Shown piece by piece: positions 22,869 to 35,052 of a stretch of 64,000 nt of DNA. Both the position numbers and the translations under genes were made by a program. The notes under the pieces are model-generated. The model did not search any database, had not been told where the DNA came from, and worked only from the letters and a program-made list of their open reading frames with translations. The stretch is from Dillenia suffruticosa (Eukaryota > Streptophyta > Magnoliopsida > Dilleniales > Dilleniaceae). Within the stretch, counting starts at the first letter, position 1, and each line of letters starts with the position of its first letter. The stretch spans positions 17,192,001 to 17,256,000 of the forward strand of contig JAVTVX010000020.1 of the NCBI GenBank assembly GCA_033439265.1. The letters are read 5' to 3'.

Positions 22869-23474
22869 TTCAGTATATCTCTTTATGCAAGATTCCAATC
22901 AGATCCAAAGGAATCCAATTTGGTAGCAATTAAAAAAATGTTTAGATATCTTAAGGACACCACACATCTAGGCCTTTGGTATGATAGAAATTCAACCTTT
23001 CAATTATATGGATTCTCTGATGTAGACTTTGCAATATGCTAATTGAATAGAAAATGTCTCAGTGGTACTTGTCAATTATTTGAAAATATGTTGGTATCAT
23101 GGTCTTCTAATAAACAAAATAGCATAGTACTGTCAACGACCGAAATTGAAAATGTCTCTGTTGGACAATGTACTGCACAGATTCTATGGATTAAGTATCA
23201 AATGAAGGATTTTGACATAGATTTTGATTGTATTCCTATAAAATATGATAACACAAGTGTCATAAATTTAACTAAAAATCCAGTATATCATTCTCGAACC
23301 AAATACATTAAAGTGAGACATCACGTCATCAGAGATCATGTATTAAAAAACGAAATTGTTCTTGAGTATATAGAGACTCAAAAACAGATTACTGATATTC
23401 TTACCGAACCATTGGATAAGAATAGATTTTGTAAACTAAGGAGAGAGTTAGAAATGACTGAAATAGAGAAGTAA
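22869..23474 (+). pseudogene. Sirevirus-like RNase H
   Basis: The frame 23043-23474 shows 'LSGTCQLFENMLVSWSSNKQ', the strand containing 'LSTTEIENVSVGQC' (usual 'STAEAEY') and a C-terminus with 'RTKYIKVRHHVIRDHV' and 'ITDILTEPLDKNRFCKLRRE'. The first part (22869-23042) is in another frame. It would degrade the RNA strand during reverse transcription; the upstream deletion makes it non-functional. Confidence 0.85.
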
Positions 23475-23902
23475 GAAAGAAATCTGAAAAATAGAGTATA
23501 TACGAAAATCTGGAAATGAAATTTAAGTCAACTTATTTCACAAAGTTATCAACAAATTGAAAAATATACAACCTTGTCAACTTACTAATTATTGTCTTAG
23601 AAATCTTGTTCATCTATTACTGAAAATCAAAAACAGACATGGTATTGTCGACCTGTATGTAAATATGTCAACATGCATAGTAATCGAAATCAGATCGATA
23701 TCTTTAAAAATATATCGACCCGATCACTTTTGAACTTCCTTAAAATAGGTCGGCGTGTACAAAAACATGTCGACCCATGACATGTAAAAAGAAATATGAA
23801 CGATTAACATATCGATCCGTCTCTCTCTTTATTCCCAAATTAAAATTTTCCTCTTTTTCTCTGAAACCTTAGGTGAATTACATTCGTAAACCCTAATCTA
23901 CG
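23475..23902 (+). other. Untranslated spacer between pol and the extra ORF
   Basis: No open frame. Several copies of the LTR motif (A)TGTCGACC and variants occur at 23640-23830, the same word that is dense in the LTRs. Confidence 0.6.
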
Positions 23903-25166
23903 ATGACTCCTAAACAAAAATTGTTTATCTCTAAACAATCAACATCATCTAAACCTCCTACCAAACCTACAATTAAGCCTTCATCATCAAAACCCTCATC
24001 TAAAAAACCTACTTCTTTGAAACCTCCTTCGTCGCATCAATAGACAAAAGCAATTCCGCAATTCAATACTCATGAGTTTCAATCACTCAAACAGAGCAAA
24101 CTATATGAGAAATTATTCTCAAGAAGGAAAGTCAATAAGAGGAGATTGATTGATTGGATATTTTTTAAAAGGGTAAATTTCAAGTATAAAGAGTATTTGA
24201 ATAAGGTATGCCCTAATTGGTTTATGATTCCGAATAAATTTATTTATGAGAAGGTGATTAAGTTGTTCTATAACAATATTGAAATAATCACTGATAAGGT
24301 TGAGAATGAAACACGGATTACCCTAGATGGTCACTCTGTATCATGCGCTTTTAGGACATATATAATAGGAAGGTGAATGAAATTATTTTTTAGATTATTT
24401 ACAAAGAAAATGCTCTTGTATGGGTAACATATAACAAATGTGAAGCCTACATGAAATCTAGTTATATGGAAAATGTTATAATAGTGTTTAATGATGATAA
24501 TTTGACTATTGTGAACACAAATGCTATAGATTTAGGATTCCATGAAGGGATTCTGGGATTCTGCATTTGATTGTTGCTCATACACTTAGATCTAGAGGAG
24601 GAAACTATGTAACCATCTCTAGAGAAAATTTTTAGCTTATGGCATGCATTATGAGTAGGAAAAATCCTATATTACACTTTGTTGTTTCACATTTCATGAT
24701 TGCTGCACATAGATCAGAAAACTCTCATCCACCATATGCAAGTATGATTTCTAAGATTCTATCATCCAATCGTGTGGAATTGGATAAAGATATGGTGATA
24801 GAGTTAAATGAGAAAAATGGAATCAATGCATCTTTCTTGTTTCAAGTAAGCTAGATGTGCAATAGTAAAGGAGAATGGGTCAGAAAAGATGGTGGGACAG
24901 ACAAGAGGAACATAAAAAAGCAATAGAGATTAAGCAAAGGGAAGGTACAAGGGAACATGATGAACAGCCATCCAGCTCTCTGCCTATTACTCTTGAAATG
25001 ATTTAGGAAAAATTAGATAAAATTGAGAAGAGACAAATTTTGCAAGGTCAAATGAGTTATGTTTTGAAAATGAAACTCCAAAGCATTAACAATAGATTGG
25101 ACTTCATAGCAAAGGAAAACGAAAATCACCTCGTGACCCTAAGCCTTCCCATTCCTATTGATTGTT
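23903..25166 (+). pseudogene. Sirevirus-like extra ORF downstream of pol (env-like / plant transposon protein), broken
   Basis: An ATG at 23903 opens a frame with a Ser/Pro/Lys-rich N-terminus that meets a stop near 24042. It then continues through 24146-24376 ('RLIDWIFFKRVNFKYKEY', 'MIPNKFIYEKVIKLFYNN') and 24639-24854 ('ILHFVVSHFMIAAHRSENSH'). A coiled-coil-like tail ('EKRQILQGQMSYVLKMKLQS') ends near 25166. The middle resembles the domain annotated as 'putative plant transposon protein', found after pol in Sireviruses and sometimes called env-like. I see no signal peptide or clear membrane segment. Its role is not established, and this copy has several stops. Confidence 0.65.
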
Positions 25167-26098
25167 AACTGTTAGTTTATATTTTGGTTGTTGTAATGGT
25201 TTTCTAATGTTTTGTACTTTAGAACTTTATGTTATTTAAATGTTGCTCTAGTTTTCACTCCTTGAACTAAGTATGCACTTTATTGCTGAATTCTAATATT
25301 GCTTAATGTTGATGCTGAGTATACGTATGTTTTTGTTGTAACAAAATTCTAATGCTACTAATTAATGTATTAAGACTTGTGCAATTCTGAAAATGACTAT
25401 TGTTGTGACTGTTGTCGCTGTAACTATAAAGAAATTGTCCAAATGTTAGTTGTTGGCTTGTTGGCTGGCTTGATGAAGAGAAGTTGGTGCTTAGTGCTAG
25501 TCATTATTTGAGAGGGAGCAAAACAATATGTGTGTTCTGATTTCTGAATTCTAATTGTATGCTTATAATAGAGTATATATATGCTTATCAATGTCTTGTT
25601 CTAAATTCTAATTGCACTGAAGAAATCACCGAGGGGGAGTACATGTACATGTCTAAGTATATTGAATGATTAGGACTAGTTAAAGGGAGTGTTATCCCGT
25701 AGAGTTAGAAGCTTATTATCTGGTAACAGTTTTGCACTTGTTTGTTCTAGCTTGGTAGAAGTTAGAGCCCTTTTTATTGATGACAAAAGGAGGAAAACAG
25801 TATGGTGATGGCTTTGTGATTAAGGAAATAAGACCGATGGCTTTGTGTGGTGATGGCTTTGTGATTAAGGAAATAGGATTGATTAAGACTCATTAGCACC
25901 GGTTAACGAGAGTGTTAGGAAATAAACAATTGCTCTGTGGTGATTGTGGTATGACACTAGTGTGAATTAGAATCAGAAATGATTCTATTAAAATGGTTCT
26001 GAAATTGACAAATTAAAATTTTCAAAAAATAAAAATCAATAGGCTCAGAAGCCTTAGATATGTGTTTAAAGTTTTGTTATCTTCAAAAAATTAGAGAT
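25167..26098 (+). other. Sirevirus-like 3' untranslated region
   Basis: T-rich sequence without a coding frame. A duplicated block, 'atggctttgtg(att)aaggaaata', occurs near 25807-25875. The region ends with 'aaaaaattagagat' before the right LTR at 26099, which is where the polypurine tract belongs but is a poor one. Confidence 0.6.
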
Positions 26099-27212
26099 TG
26101 TTGAGAATGATAAGTTTTGATGATGATAAATTAGAGAAAAATAGATTTAAGTATACAGAAAGTTATCAGAAAACAAAAATTTACAAATTTTGTCGATCTG
26201 TTCTTGACATACGTCGACCTGCTCCTATAGGTCCACCAATTTTCAAAATCATGTTAACCAATTTTAGCAATATCTTGAACATGTCGATCGATTAATAATC
26301 CTGATCAACCTAAATGAAACAAACATAATTATTGTCTAAGTAAGATTATGTCGACAATATCGAAAATATGTTGACCTGACTTAAACACTCACAAATCTTG
26401 TCAACCTGAGTGAAATCTTATCAACATGCCTTACACGTCAACCTGAATTAGACTACACATCGACCTGTTGATCTCAGGTGAACAAATTTAATATGTCAAG
26501 TCTATCAATTTTAATAGTGTGTCGAACCACTAGTTGCACACATCGACAAGTCACAAGCAAAAGTTTAGAAAGGTTGACATACCTGATAACTTGTCGACCA
26601 GATTTAGTTGTTCTTTAGGAATCACACAATGACCTGCATCTCAACTATGTTGACACCTTGAGCACATTAACAAATTTCAACAGTCAGGTCCACTAGTTGA
26701 ATATAAAAATAGGATTATGTCGATATCGATTTAGAACATGTCAACCTGATATATTCGTTCTTTAGAAATCACATAACGACCTGCATTTCAATTATATCGA
26801 CACATTGAATATATCGACCAATTTCTAAGGTCAGGTCCACCAATTGAATGTGAGAACACCATTATGTCGATATGGAGTTAAAACATGTCGACAAAGGTTA
26901 TTGGTTCCTAATTTAGGCATTCCAATGCCTAATTAAATCCATATTGGTACACCAAAACATGTCGACCAATTTAATCCTACATGTCCACCTATTTAATTTC
27001 AAACATAATCTTATTGACCAAAATTCTTACCATGTCAACCTGATCAAGGAAGTCCACAATACAAAATTTTGAATTCAGGTCGATGTGTTAATTAAGGTTG
27101 TCGACCTGAAATTGTCAGAGGCCAAAATTTCAAAACAAATTTGAACACAACGGTTCTTTCTTTTCTGATCTATCTACGCATTTCCATTTCTATGATAGTC
27201 TAACATTCAAAT
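26099..27212 (+). repeat. Sirevirus-like right LTR, first part
   Basis: Aligns with 14322-15399. Motif ATGTCGACCTG or variants occurs about every 20-80 bp. The last five bases CAAAT (27208-27212) are the left target duplication of the nested chromovirus complex. Confidence 0.9.
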
Positions 27213-29789
27213 TGTCACGCCCCGATTCTCCCGTCGAGCACGTAACAACCGCGCGTTAGCTAGGTATACAGGCATGACCGTCCCATATACCGAGATAGCG
27301 CAATGTATTCCAATTTTACAATAAATCTTCAAAAATGTAAAACCTATCAAAATAAAAAATCATAGAATCATTACACATGCAAGGAGCGCATCCGGCTCAT
27401 CCCTGTGCGTACAAGCATACATCAGCACACATTTGGGGAGGGGTTCTTGTATATGCAATGCATGCAATGTGGCCTTCCCAACCATTCCAAAGTTTCACAT
27501 AATTCACAATCTCAAAATATTTCAACCATCCCAATAAAAGTCCAAATATCCCAAATGTGAACAATAAGTTTTGCAAAGATAAGTTTTAAACAAAATTGGA
27601 CACTTTCCACATGAACCAAGCTTGGATTCCACAAATACTTGTCCCAAAAGATATGACAAGCATCAATTAAATCCAGACCTCAGAAAGAATAGTACAATAG
27701 TTTTCCTTCCATGGATGAAACTACATCAAGTCTCAAGAGAATAGAATCCACTACTGATACCTATCGTGGATCATCAAAAGATCTCTGAATCAGCCAATAC
27801 CAACCACAATCTAACCTTCCTCTGAAAAGGATTTAAAGGAGGGGTGAGTACCCAGTGAGTGGAGTGCAGTGATATATAACATATAAATGAAGGGTGAGGG
27901 TTGTAATGCCAAATACATATATCAACTGTTATTCAATGCAATAAATACAATCATTTGCATATAAACAATTGTATCAAATTTTCATAACTCAATTATGCAG
28001 TCTCACAACTTAAATTTTCATTTTCACAAATTTTGAGTTATACCGAAAGCAATCTCCTACCAACGGCCGTTGGCAAGATCCATCAAGGGGTTTTCCATAA
28101 TTTTTATAAAATCCCCTCTACCTTGGCATTGGCCCAAAACTCCGTGGGGTGCTACCACATTATCCGGTAGCCTGAGGAGGCTCTCCAACCTGCCTACCAC
28201 CAAGCTAAATTAAACAGCCTTAGCCACGCCACCCCAAACAGCCCGATCCATAGCAAGACTTAGACTGCATCATTTTTTCCGGTACCATGTTACCAAACTC
28301 AATTTATCAATCAATGCATGCTCAAATATAAAGTAGAGCAATATTTCACAATTCACATTAGTATCACAAAGTAACATGGTGCAAATAAGTCAATAATCAA
28401 CTCAAGAGTCATGGATAATTCACAATTCCATTTTAGGCATACCACTGTTACAAAATAATTTCAATTTCCATTTGCAAATTTATTTCAAAACTCAATTTAT
28501 AAATCATAATTGAAAACAGTTTACTCATTCATATGCACATAACCATCCACTCACCTCGGGAGGGTATTTACTCCTTATACATTATCAGTTTCCAAAGAAA
28601 ATCTCCTTTCAAGCTCAAAGGGATTGTCCTAAATCAGCAATAGCAATTTTTGAGTCATTTCTTCTTAAATTCTAAGGTTTACAAATTTTTCCCAATTTTA
28701 TTTATTCCCCAGCATCTCATCTATCTTTTGGATCCTTTTCTATGAGTCCACAAACTCCAATAAAAGAAGATTACATTAGATTAAAACAAACTACTATTTT
28801 TCCACAACATGAACAAGAGTTAACAAGGCAAATATAGAGAGATGTGAATATCACATCATATAATTTAGAACTTTCAGTTTAGAGATCGGCGATAACAAGG
28901 TTAAAAGATTTAAAAATCAATTGGTAGGCACGAAATGCAGAAGGCATATTTTTCTTCTTTTTTTTTTTCTTTTCTTCCAATTTTCTTGAATTAACATAAC
29001 CTAATTTCTTATCCTTATATTTTTCACTGTCTGTTTAATGAAGATAAATGTTGATGCACTAGAGGGGAAGTGCAGATACCTAACTTGCCCTAGTGACATA
29101 TCAAAAAAACTCATGGGAGGTCAGTGAGAGATACCTGGACCATGTGAGACTTCTGATGCGCCAACATGCAAGAAGTAACAACCTTAGTATTGAAATGAGA
29201 ATTTGAGTGAGCAACATGATGTTCGTTTAGTACATTGAAAAAGACATAAAGGTGATATGGACCCTCAACCTCTTTATGGGAAATCAATGCAAGTTTTCAG
29301 TTCCTTTCTCCCAATTTCACTATTCATGAAATTTCTAGGGTTTGTCTTTCCTATGAGATTTCCATCAAATCTCAACAATACATTTAAATATGATAATAAA
29401 AAAGTAAAATCCAAGATTTAGGGTAAGAAATTACCTTAATTTTGGGATTGGATTGAGTTTTAGAGGTTGGGTTTCAAAAACCCTAAGTTTCTCCCTTTGT
29501 AAAGCAACCCTAGATCTTTCTGTTTAATCCTCCGTTCTTGAGTTTAATTAAAGTTTTGGAAGTCCATAGGGTAAATTTAAGTGGAGAGTGATTGATTGGT
29601 GGGAGATTGAACAAGAGAGGGAGAAGGAGAGGAACACAGAAGCACGAAGAGAGAAAGTCGGGAGCAGGGGAGGAGAAGAGAAAAAGGAAAGAAGAAGAAA
29701 AGGAAAGAAAAAGAAAATGAGAGAAAAATGTTAGTGGTGGTGGGACCCACCCCATTCTTTTTTTTTTCTCTTCTCTCGGTGTTACAACA
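27213..29789 (-). repeat. Chromovirus LTR A (3' LTR in element orientation)
   Basis: 2577 bp, TGTCACGC...GTTACAACA on the plus strand. It is closely alignable with LTR B, with the first 250 bp more diverged than the rest. Purine-rich stretch 29590-29740 and an A/T-rich end. The frame 29510-29755 is an Arg/Lys or Phe/Leu/Ser low-complexity shadow. Confidence 0.92.
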
Positions 29790-29839
29790 CTTAACCCCCT
29801 AAAATAAATTTCATTCTCGAAATTTCAAAATACAAATCA

Positions 29840-30230
29840 TACATCAAAAAGCTGCGGGTGTTGCTTCCGCATTGATTCTTCAGTCTCCCAAGTCTGTTCT
29901 TCCATTTGGTTGTTTCTCCACATACTTTCACCATTGGGATTTGCCTATTCCTTAATTGCTTGGGTTGTCGATTTATAATTTGTATTAGTTACACTTTGAA
30001 ACTCAGATGTGGGTTCAACTCTACAGGAGGAGATTCAATTATATGAGAAGGATCCTGCAAATACTTCTTTAGCATTGATACATGAAATACATCATAAATT
30101 TTCTCCAAATCCGAAGGTAATTCCAATCGGTATGCCACATTTCCAACTCTCTCAAGGTCTTGAATGGTCCAATGTACCTTGGATACAATTTGCCTCGTTT
30201 TTTGAACCGAATTACACCCTTCCAAGGTGA
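29840..30230 (-). pseudogene. Chromovirus integrase C-terminus and chromodomain remnant
   Basis: The frame 29989-30225 contains the integrase tail motif 'NVAYRLELPSDLEKIYDVFHVSMLKKY'-type sequence (only partly quoted in order: 'VAYRLELP', 'VFHVSMLKKY'). Left of it, after frameshifts, 'LRNRQIPMVKV' and then 'TWETEESMRKQHPQLF' read as a chromodomain ending close to LTR A. Chromodomains are thought to steer integration toward heterochromatin marks. Confidence 0.75.
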
Positions 30231-31152
30231 AACCTTAAGGAAAACCACATCTCCGACCTCAAATTCCAATGGTCTTCTTCCTTTATCGGCATAGCTCTTC
30301 TGCCTATCTTGAGCCGCTTTCATTCTCGCCCGAATCACCTTCACTTTTTCTATCCTGACCTCGATCATTTATACACTTTCAATCTTTCTCCCTAATTTCA
30401 TCCCAATACAATGGGGTACGACACTTTCTTCCGTAAAGGGCTTCATAGGGAGGCCTCCCTATGCTAGCTTGATAACTGTTGTTGTAGGCAAATTCAACCA
30501 ACGGAAAATGTTTATCCTAACTGCGTTGAAAATCCATAACACATGCCCTAAGCATGTCTTCCAATATTTGAATGGTGCGTTCTGATTGTCCATCAGTCTG
30601 AGGGTGGAAAGCAGTACTAAATTTCAATTTAGTCCCTAAGGACTCTTGCAGCTTTGGCCAGAATCTAGAAGTGAACCGAGGACCACGGTCCGATACAATT
30701 GACACCAGAACCCCGTGAAGTCAGACAATTTCCTCAATATAAAGCTTGGCTAGTCTTTCCAAGGAATAAGTATTCTGAATCGGCAAGAAATGAGCCGACT
30801 TGGTGAAACGGTCTATAATCACCCATATGGCATCGTGACGGCTCGGGGTACGTGGAAATCCCACTACGAAATCCATAGTGATATGCTCCAATTTTCATTC
30901 AGGTATAGGCAATGGCTGAAGTGTCCCAGCCAGTTTCTGATGTTCAGCCTTGATTTGTTGACACACTAAACACCTTACTACAAATTCGGCTATTTCCCGA
31001 TTCAATCCCGACCACCAATAAGTTTCTTTGATGGTTCGGTACATTTTAATATTCACGGAATGCATAGCATAAGCCGAAAAGTATACTTCCTCAAGAATGG
31101 CTCTCCGAAGCTCATCATTTTTGGGAACACAAATCTGTTTCCCATACATCAC
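30070..31152 (-). pseudogene. Chromovirus integrase, broken
   Basis: The frame 30895-31152 gives the zinc-binding N-terminus ('HSVNIKMYRTIKETYWWSGL', then 'CLVCQQIKAEHQ'). The frame 30517-30705 gives the core end with '[12 protein letters not shown]' and '[17 protein letters not shown]', where the catalytic Asp and Glu are present. The frame 30069-30368 gives the C-terminal 'YADKGRRPLEFEVGDVVFLK' segment. Stops and frameshifts divide these parts. Confidence 0.85.
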
Positions 31153-31212
31153 CTTGTCATCCTCCCGAATATGAATATCAACAGTTTCACCCTTATAAAC
31201 ATTCTCTACTAT

Positions 31213-31860
31213 CTACTTTAGCTCCTCATCAGTTGCCTGGAGCTCTTTAGTACTGTCCACCAGGGTTGGTCGAATTTCAAATTTCGCCAGTAATGCACCA
31301 TTGTCATCATAAGCAAATTTGGTTCCAAGAGCACGAAGTCCAACAAGGCATGAAAGATAAGAACTCGCTTGAGAATGAGAAGATGATGACTTGCGACTTA
31401 GAGCATCTGCAGCTACATTCGCCTTACCCGGGTAATAGTCAATCACCAAATCATAGTCTTTAATCAGTTCTATCCATCTCCTTTGCCTCAAGTTGAACTC
31501 TTTTTGGGTAAGCAAATATTTGAGACTCTTGTGATCAGTAAAGATTCTGCAGGTGGCTCCATATAAGTAATGTCGTCAAATCTTCAAGGCAAATACAATA
31601 GCAGCAAACTCTAGATCATGGGTAGGATAATTCAGCTCATATTTTTTTAAATATCCAGAAGCGTAGGTGATAACTCTGTCGTCCTGCGTCAAGACGCATC
31701 ATAACCCCTGTTTACTGGCATCGCTGTAGATAATACAATCACCACTAGCAGTGGGTAGAGCAAGTATAAGAGCTGACGTGAGTCTCTTTTTGAGTTCTTG
31801 AAAGCTCTGCTCATATTCATCTATCCATTCAAACTTAATTCCCTTCCATGTCAAACTAGA
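31213..31860 (-). pseudogene. Chromovirus RNase H, broken
   Basis: The frame 31213-31515 contains '[20 protein letters not shown]' and '[11 protein letters not shown]', the RNase H end. The preceding part (to about 31860) is in other frames with stops; a '[19 protein letters not shown]'-like reading is found near 31600-31660. Confidence 0.8.
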
Positions 31861-32560
31861 CAACGGAGCTACAATTCTAGAAAAACTCTCTACAAATCCT
31901 CGTAGTACCCAGCCAAACCGAGAAAACTACGCACCTCGGTGACGTTCTTGGGTTGTTCCCATTTCAGAATTGTCTCAACTTTCTTTGAATCAACAAATAT
32001 TCCTTCTTCGGATACCACGTGTCCCAAAGGGCCAGTTTCCTTCAACTAGAATTCACATTTTGAGAACTTAACAAACAATTGCTTGTCTTGGAGGGTCTGC
32101 AACACAATCTGAAGATGATTTAAATGCTTTTCATCATTTTTGGAATACACCAAGATGTCGTCAATGAAGACAATGACGAACTTGTCAAGATAAGAATGAA
32201 AGACTCGGTTCATGAGATCTATGAAGGCTGCCAGAGCATTCGTTAGGCCAAAAGACATCACCAAGAATTCATAGTGCCCGTACCGCGTCCTAAACGCAGT
32301 CTAGGGGACATCATCTTCCTTTATCCGCAATTGATGATAGCCGAACCTCAAATCAATCTTTGAAAAGACACTTGCCCCTTAGAGTTGATCAAACGAGTCA
32401 TCAATCCTTGGTAAGGGAGTATTTATTCTTGATGGTCACCTTGTTTAACTACCGGTAGTCAATACACAACCGGAGTGTGCCATCTTTTTTCTTCACGAAT
32501 AGAACCGGAGCATCCCAAGGTGAGGTACTTAGTCGAATAAATCCCTTGTCCAACAATTCT
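31861..32560 (-). pseudogene. Chromovirus reverse transcriptase, broken
   Basis: The frame 32046-32264 contains '[20 protein letters not shown]' and the catalytic box '[11 protein letters not shown]' (IDD at about 32157-32165), so the catalytic pair is intact. Upstream the frame is interrupted near 32300 and 32400 by stops. Confidence 0.85.
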
Positions 32561-33210
32561 TATAGTTGGACTTTTAACTCCTTAAGTTCCGCGGGTGTCA
32601 TCCTATTCGGAGGAATGGAAATAGGTGCGGTGTTGGGAATCAAGTCAATAGCAAAGTCGAACTCCCAAACAGGAAGTAAACCTGGTAACTCGTCTAGGAA
32701 AACAACCAGAAATTCATTCACTACTGGGACATTCATCAGTTCCAGACTTTGCACAGTCGTATCAATTATATGAGCAAGATAAGCTTCACAACCCTTGTGC
32801 ACCAGTTTTCGTGCTTCCAATGCTGAGATTACACAACTCGGTAAAACCCGCCGTTCACCAACAAATACAAGCGGAGGATATTCCAGTCTACGGAACTCTA
32901 CCTCCTTCGTGAAGCAATTTACTGATGCTCTATGAGGGTGCAGCCAGTCCATGCCCAATATAGTATCGAAATCCCTCATTTCCAACAGAATCAAATCCGC
33001 TTTAAGAATTTCTCCATTTACCTCTACTTCACAAGCCTTGAATACGGTGTTTCTGTACAACCGTTCTCCCAATAAAGTGACAACTAATAATTCCTCTTCG
33101 AGTGGGGCTAAAGGTCTATTCGAATGCTTGGCAAACTCAGTGCTCACAAAAGAATTATTAGACCCAGTATCAATTAAAACACGAGTATCAACCCTAAAAA
33201 TTTTTATCAT
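32560..33210 (-). pseudogene. Chromovirus aspartic protease and start of RT
   Basis: This 216-residue frame is the longest open piece of the polyprotein. It begins with the protease, whose active site reads 'LIDTGSNNSFVS' (DTG at about 33163-33171), followed by 'ILGMDWLHPHRASVNC', and then enters the RT linker 'FAIDLIPNTAPISIPPNRM'. The active-site residues are preserved. Confidence 0.88.
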
Positions 33211-33619
33211 ACCTATATATATGAAAAATAAGGATCAAATTCCAAAATTAACCAAATAAAATCAGAATTTAAAACCCTCAATGTCATCAAATCATCATCA
33301 GTATCAAAATCACCTCAATTCTTCTTAATATCATGCAAATTCTCTAATATACCTCACATTCAAAATTTAGCAACTAAGATCTCATAATATTCTAAAATAT
33401 TAAGTTCGGGTTCAAAGAGATTTACCTATGACTATATCAAGGTTGTTCTGGGCATCCTCATTAGTCATTGCGTAGATTCTGGTCTGTGCCCTTATTTGTG
33501 AACGCTAAGCTGGAGCAGTTACAGTGTTGCTTCCAGTCCTTGCCCGAGATATACCAACTAAAGGTGGAACATGAGTGTTTGCTTGGCTGCCCATCAATCC
33601 ACTAGGGCAATCCCGCCTT

Positions 33620-34813
33620 ATCTAACCTCCTCGTCCCAATTCTAGGCAAATATTACGAAAATGCCCTTCCTTTCTGCAGTGGTAGCACCTCTTGGGTACT
33701 TGGCAAACCCCAAAATGAAACTTGCCGCAGTGCTTGCACGGTTCCTTCCTATTTCCCGTTGATTGGCTTCCCGAAACAGCACTAGAGGTAGGGGCTTTAA
33801 ATTGAGACACGTGTTGACCTTGCGGAGAGCCAACCGGTCCTGAAACAGATCCACCACCGAAGGAGCCCATGCTTTTACTCTTCTTAGAACTTTAGCCCGG
33901 TATGAAACCACTAGGCCTCTTCCTTTTCCCAAGCTCTCAAACTTTTCCCCATTTCAGTCACCATCATCTCGGCCCTTAGGGCAAAATCCAGAACATCTTG
34001 AAATGTGTGCCCTTTTGTGATTAACATCTTCTCTCTTATGCTCAGATTCAGTCCCAATTCGAATTTCGCACATAGGGACTCCTCGGAGTTTACAAACTTC
34101 GGAACATAAGTAACAAGTTCCCGTAATTCTGATTCGTAATCAAACACCATCTTGTTTCCCTAAACAAGCTTAAAGAACTCCTCTCTCTTCTGGTCCATAT
34201 AGAACCGAGTGTAATATTTTTCTTCAAAAGTTCTCAGAAAATCTGTTCAAGAGAAAGGTGTGGTTGCCTTGGCCTTCTCATTCTCCCACTAAGTTCTGGC
34301 TCCCTTGTCCAGCAATTTCACCGTCACCCACAACTTCGTCTCATCACTTAATCTCATATTGGTGACGGTCTCCTGAACTCGACCAATCCATTCATTGGCC
34401 ACTGAGGCATCACAAGTGCCTAAAAAAGTGCCGCATCCGAGCTATCTTGCCTCTTTGAGTAGCTTTGACAACTCGACTATAGGACGTTCGATTCATATAA
34501 CAACCGGTGGAGCAAATGCTATGGGAATACTAGGCGCCACAACCGGTGTAGGTGGAGGAATCGGCGGAGGAATAGAAGATTGGGGCGGAGCTTGATACTA
34601 TGCCCCAATAGAACTCTACTACTCCATCACTTGCTGGAGGGCGGCAATAGGAGGTGGAGGAACCCCAGTTGAAGGAGCCGGGTGTGTGCTCGTGACAGCT
34701 GGAAAAGAAGTCGGAGTATGTGAAGACGACTCATCCCCGCGCTCAGGAGGAGGAATCTCACTAACATTCCTCATCCTTTGTCTAGGCGGCATGATTCCTA
34801 TAAAAAGAGACAT
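33620..34813 (-). pseudogene. Chromovirus gag, broken
   Basis: Translation would begin near 34797 ('MPPRQRMRNVSEIPPPERGD', Pro/Ser-rich). The capsid part is fragmentary: 34150-34400 is interrupted, and the frame 33911-34150 includes 'FELGLNLSIREKMLI'. The frame 33622-33870 ends with two Cys-rich units, 'CKHCGKFHFGVC' and the knuckle 'CYHCRKEGHFRNIC'. Stops and frameshifts are present throughout. Confidence 0.85.
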
Positions 34814-35025
34814 TATGCTTAGCCCACTAAATTAGGTACGTGGCTAGGTATTTAACCCCCTAAAAATAAATTGAGTCCTAGCCCTTTTTGATCCATGGAA
34901 GGCTTTTGTACATCCTTTAAAAATTCTTTTAAAATCTGAAATTTCAAAAGAAAAATGCTTTTAAAACCTTTGGAAACCTTTGGGACATTTGGAACTAGTT
35001 CAAACCTTTAAAATTTTAAAATCGT

Positions 35026-35052
35026 GAGCCTATACTCTAATACCAATAAAAT
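35026..35052 (-). other. Chromovirus primer-binding site region
   Basis: On the minus strand, a few bases inside LTR B, the sequence reads TTGGTATTAGAGTATAGGC, close to the Met-tRNA type TGGTATCAGAGC at its first eleven positions (one difference). Confidence 0.75.

Noticed and set aside
24146..24854. Independent host gene downstream of the Copia pol
   Set aside because: It lies between pol and the right LTR of the Sirevirus-like element, shares the frame of the extra ORF and has several stops.
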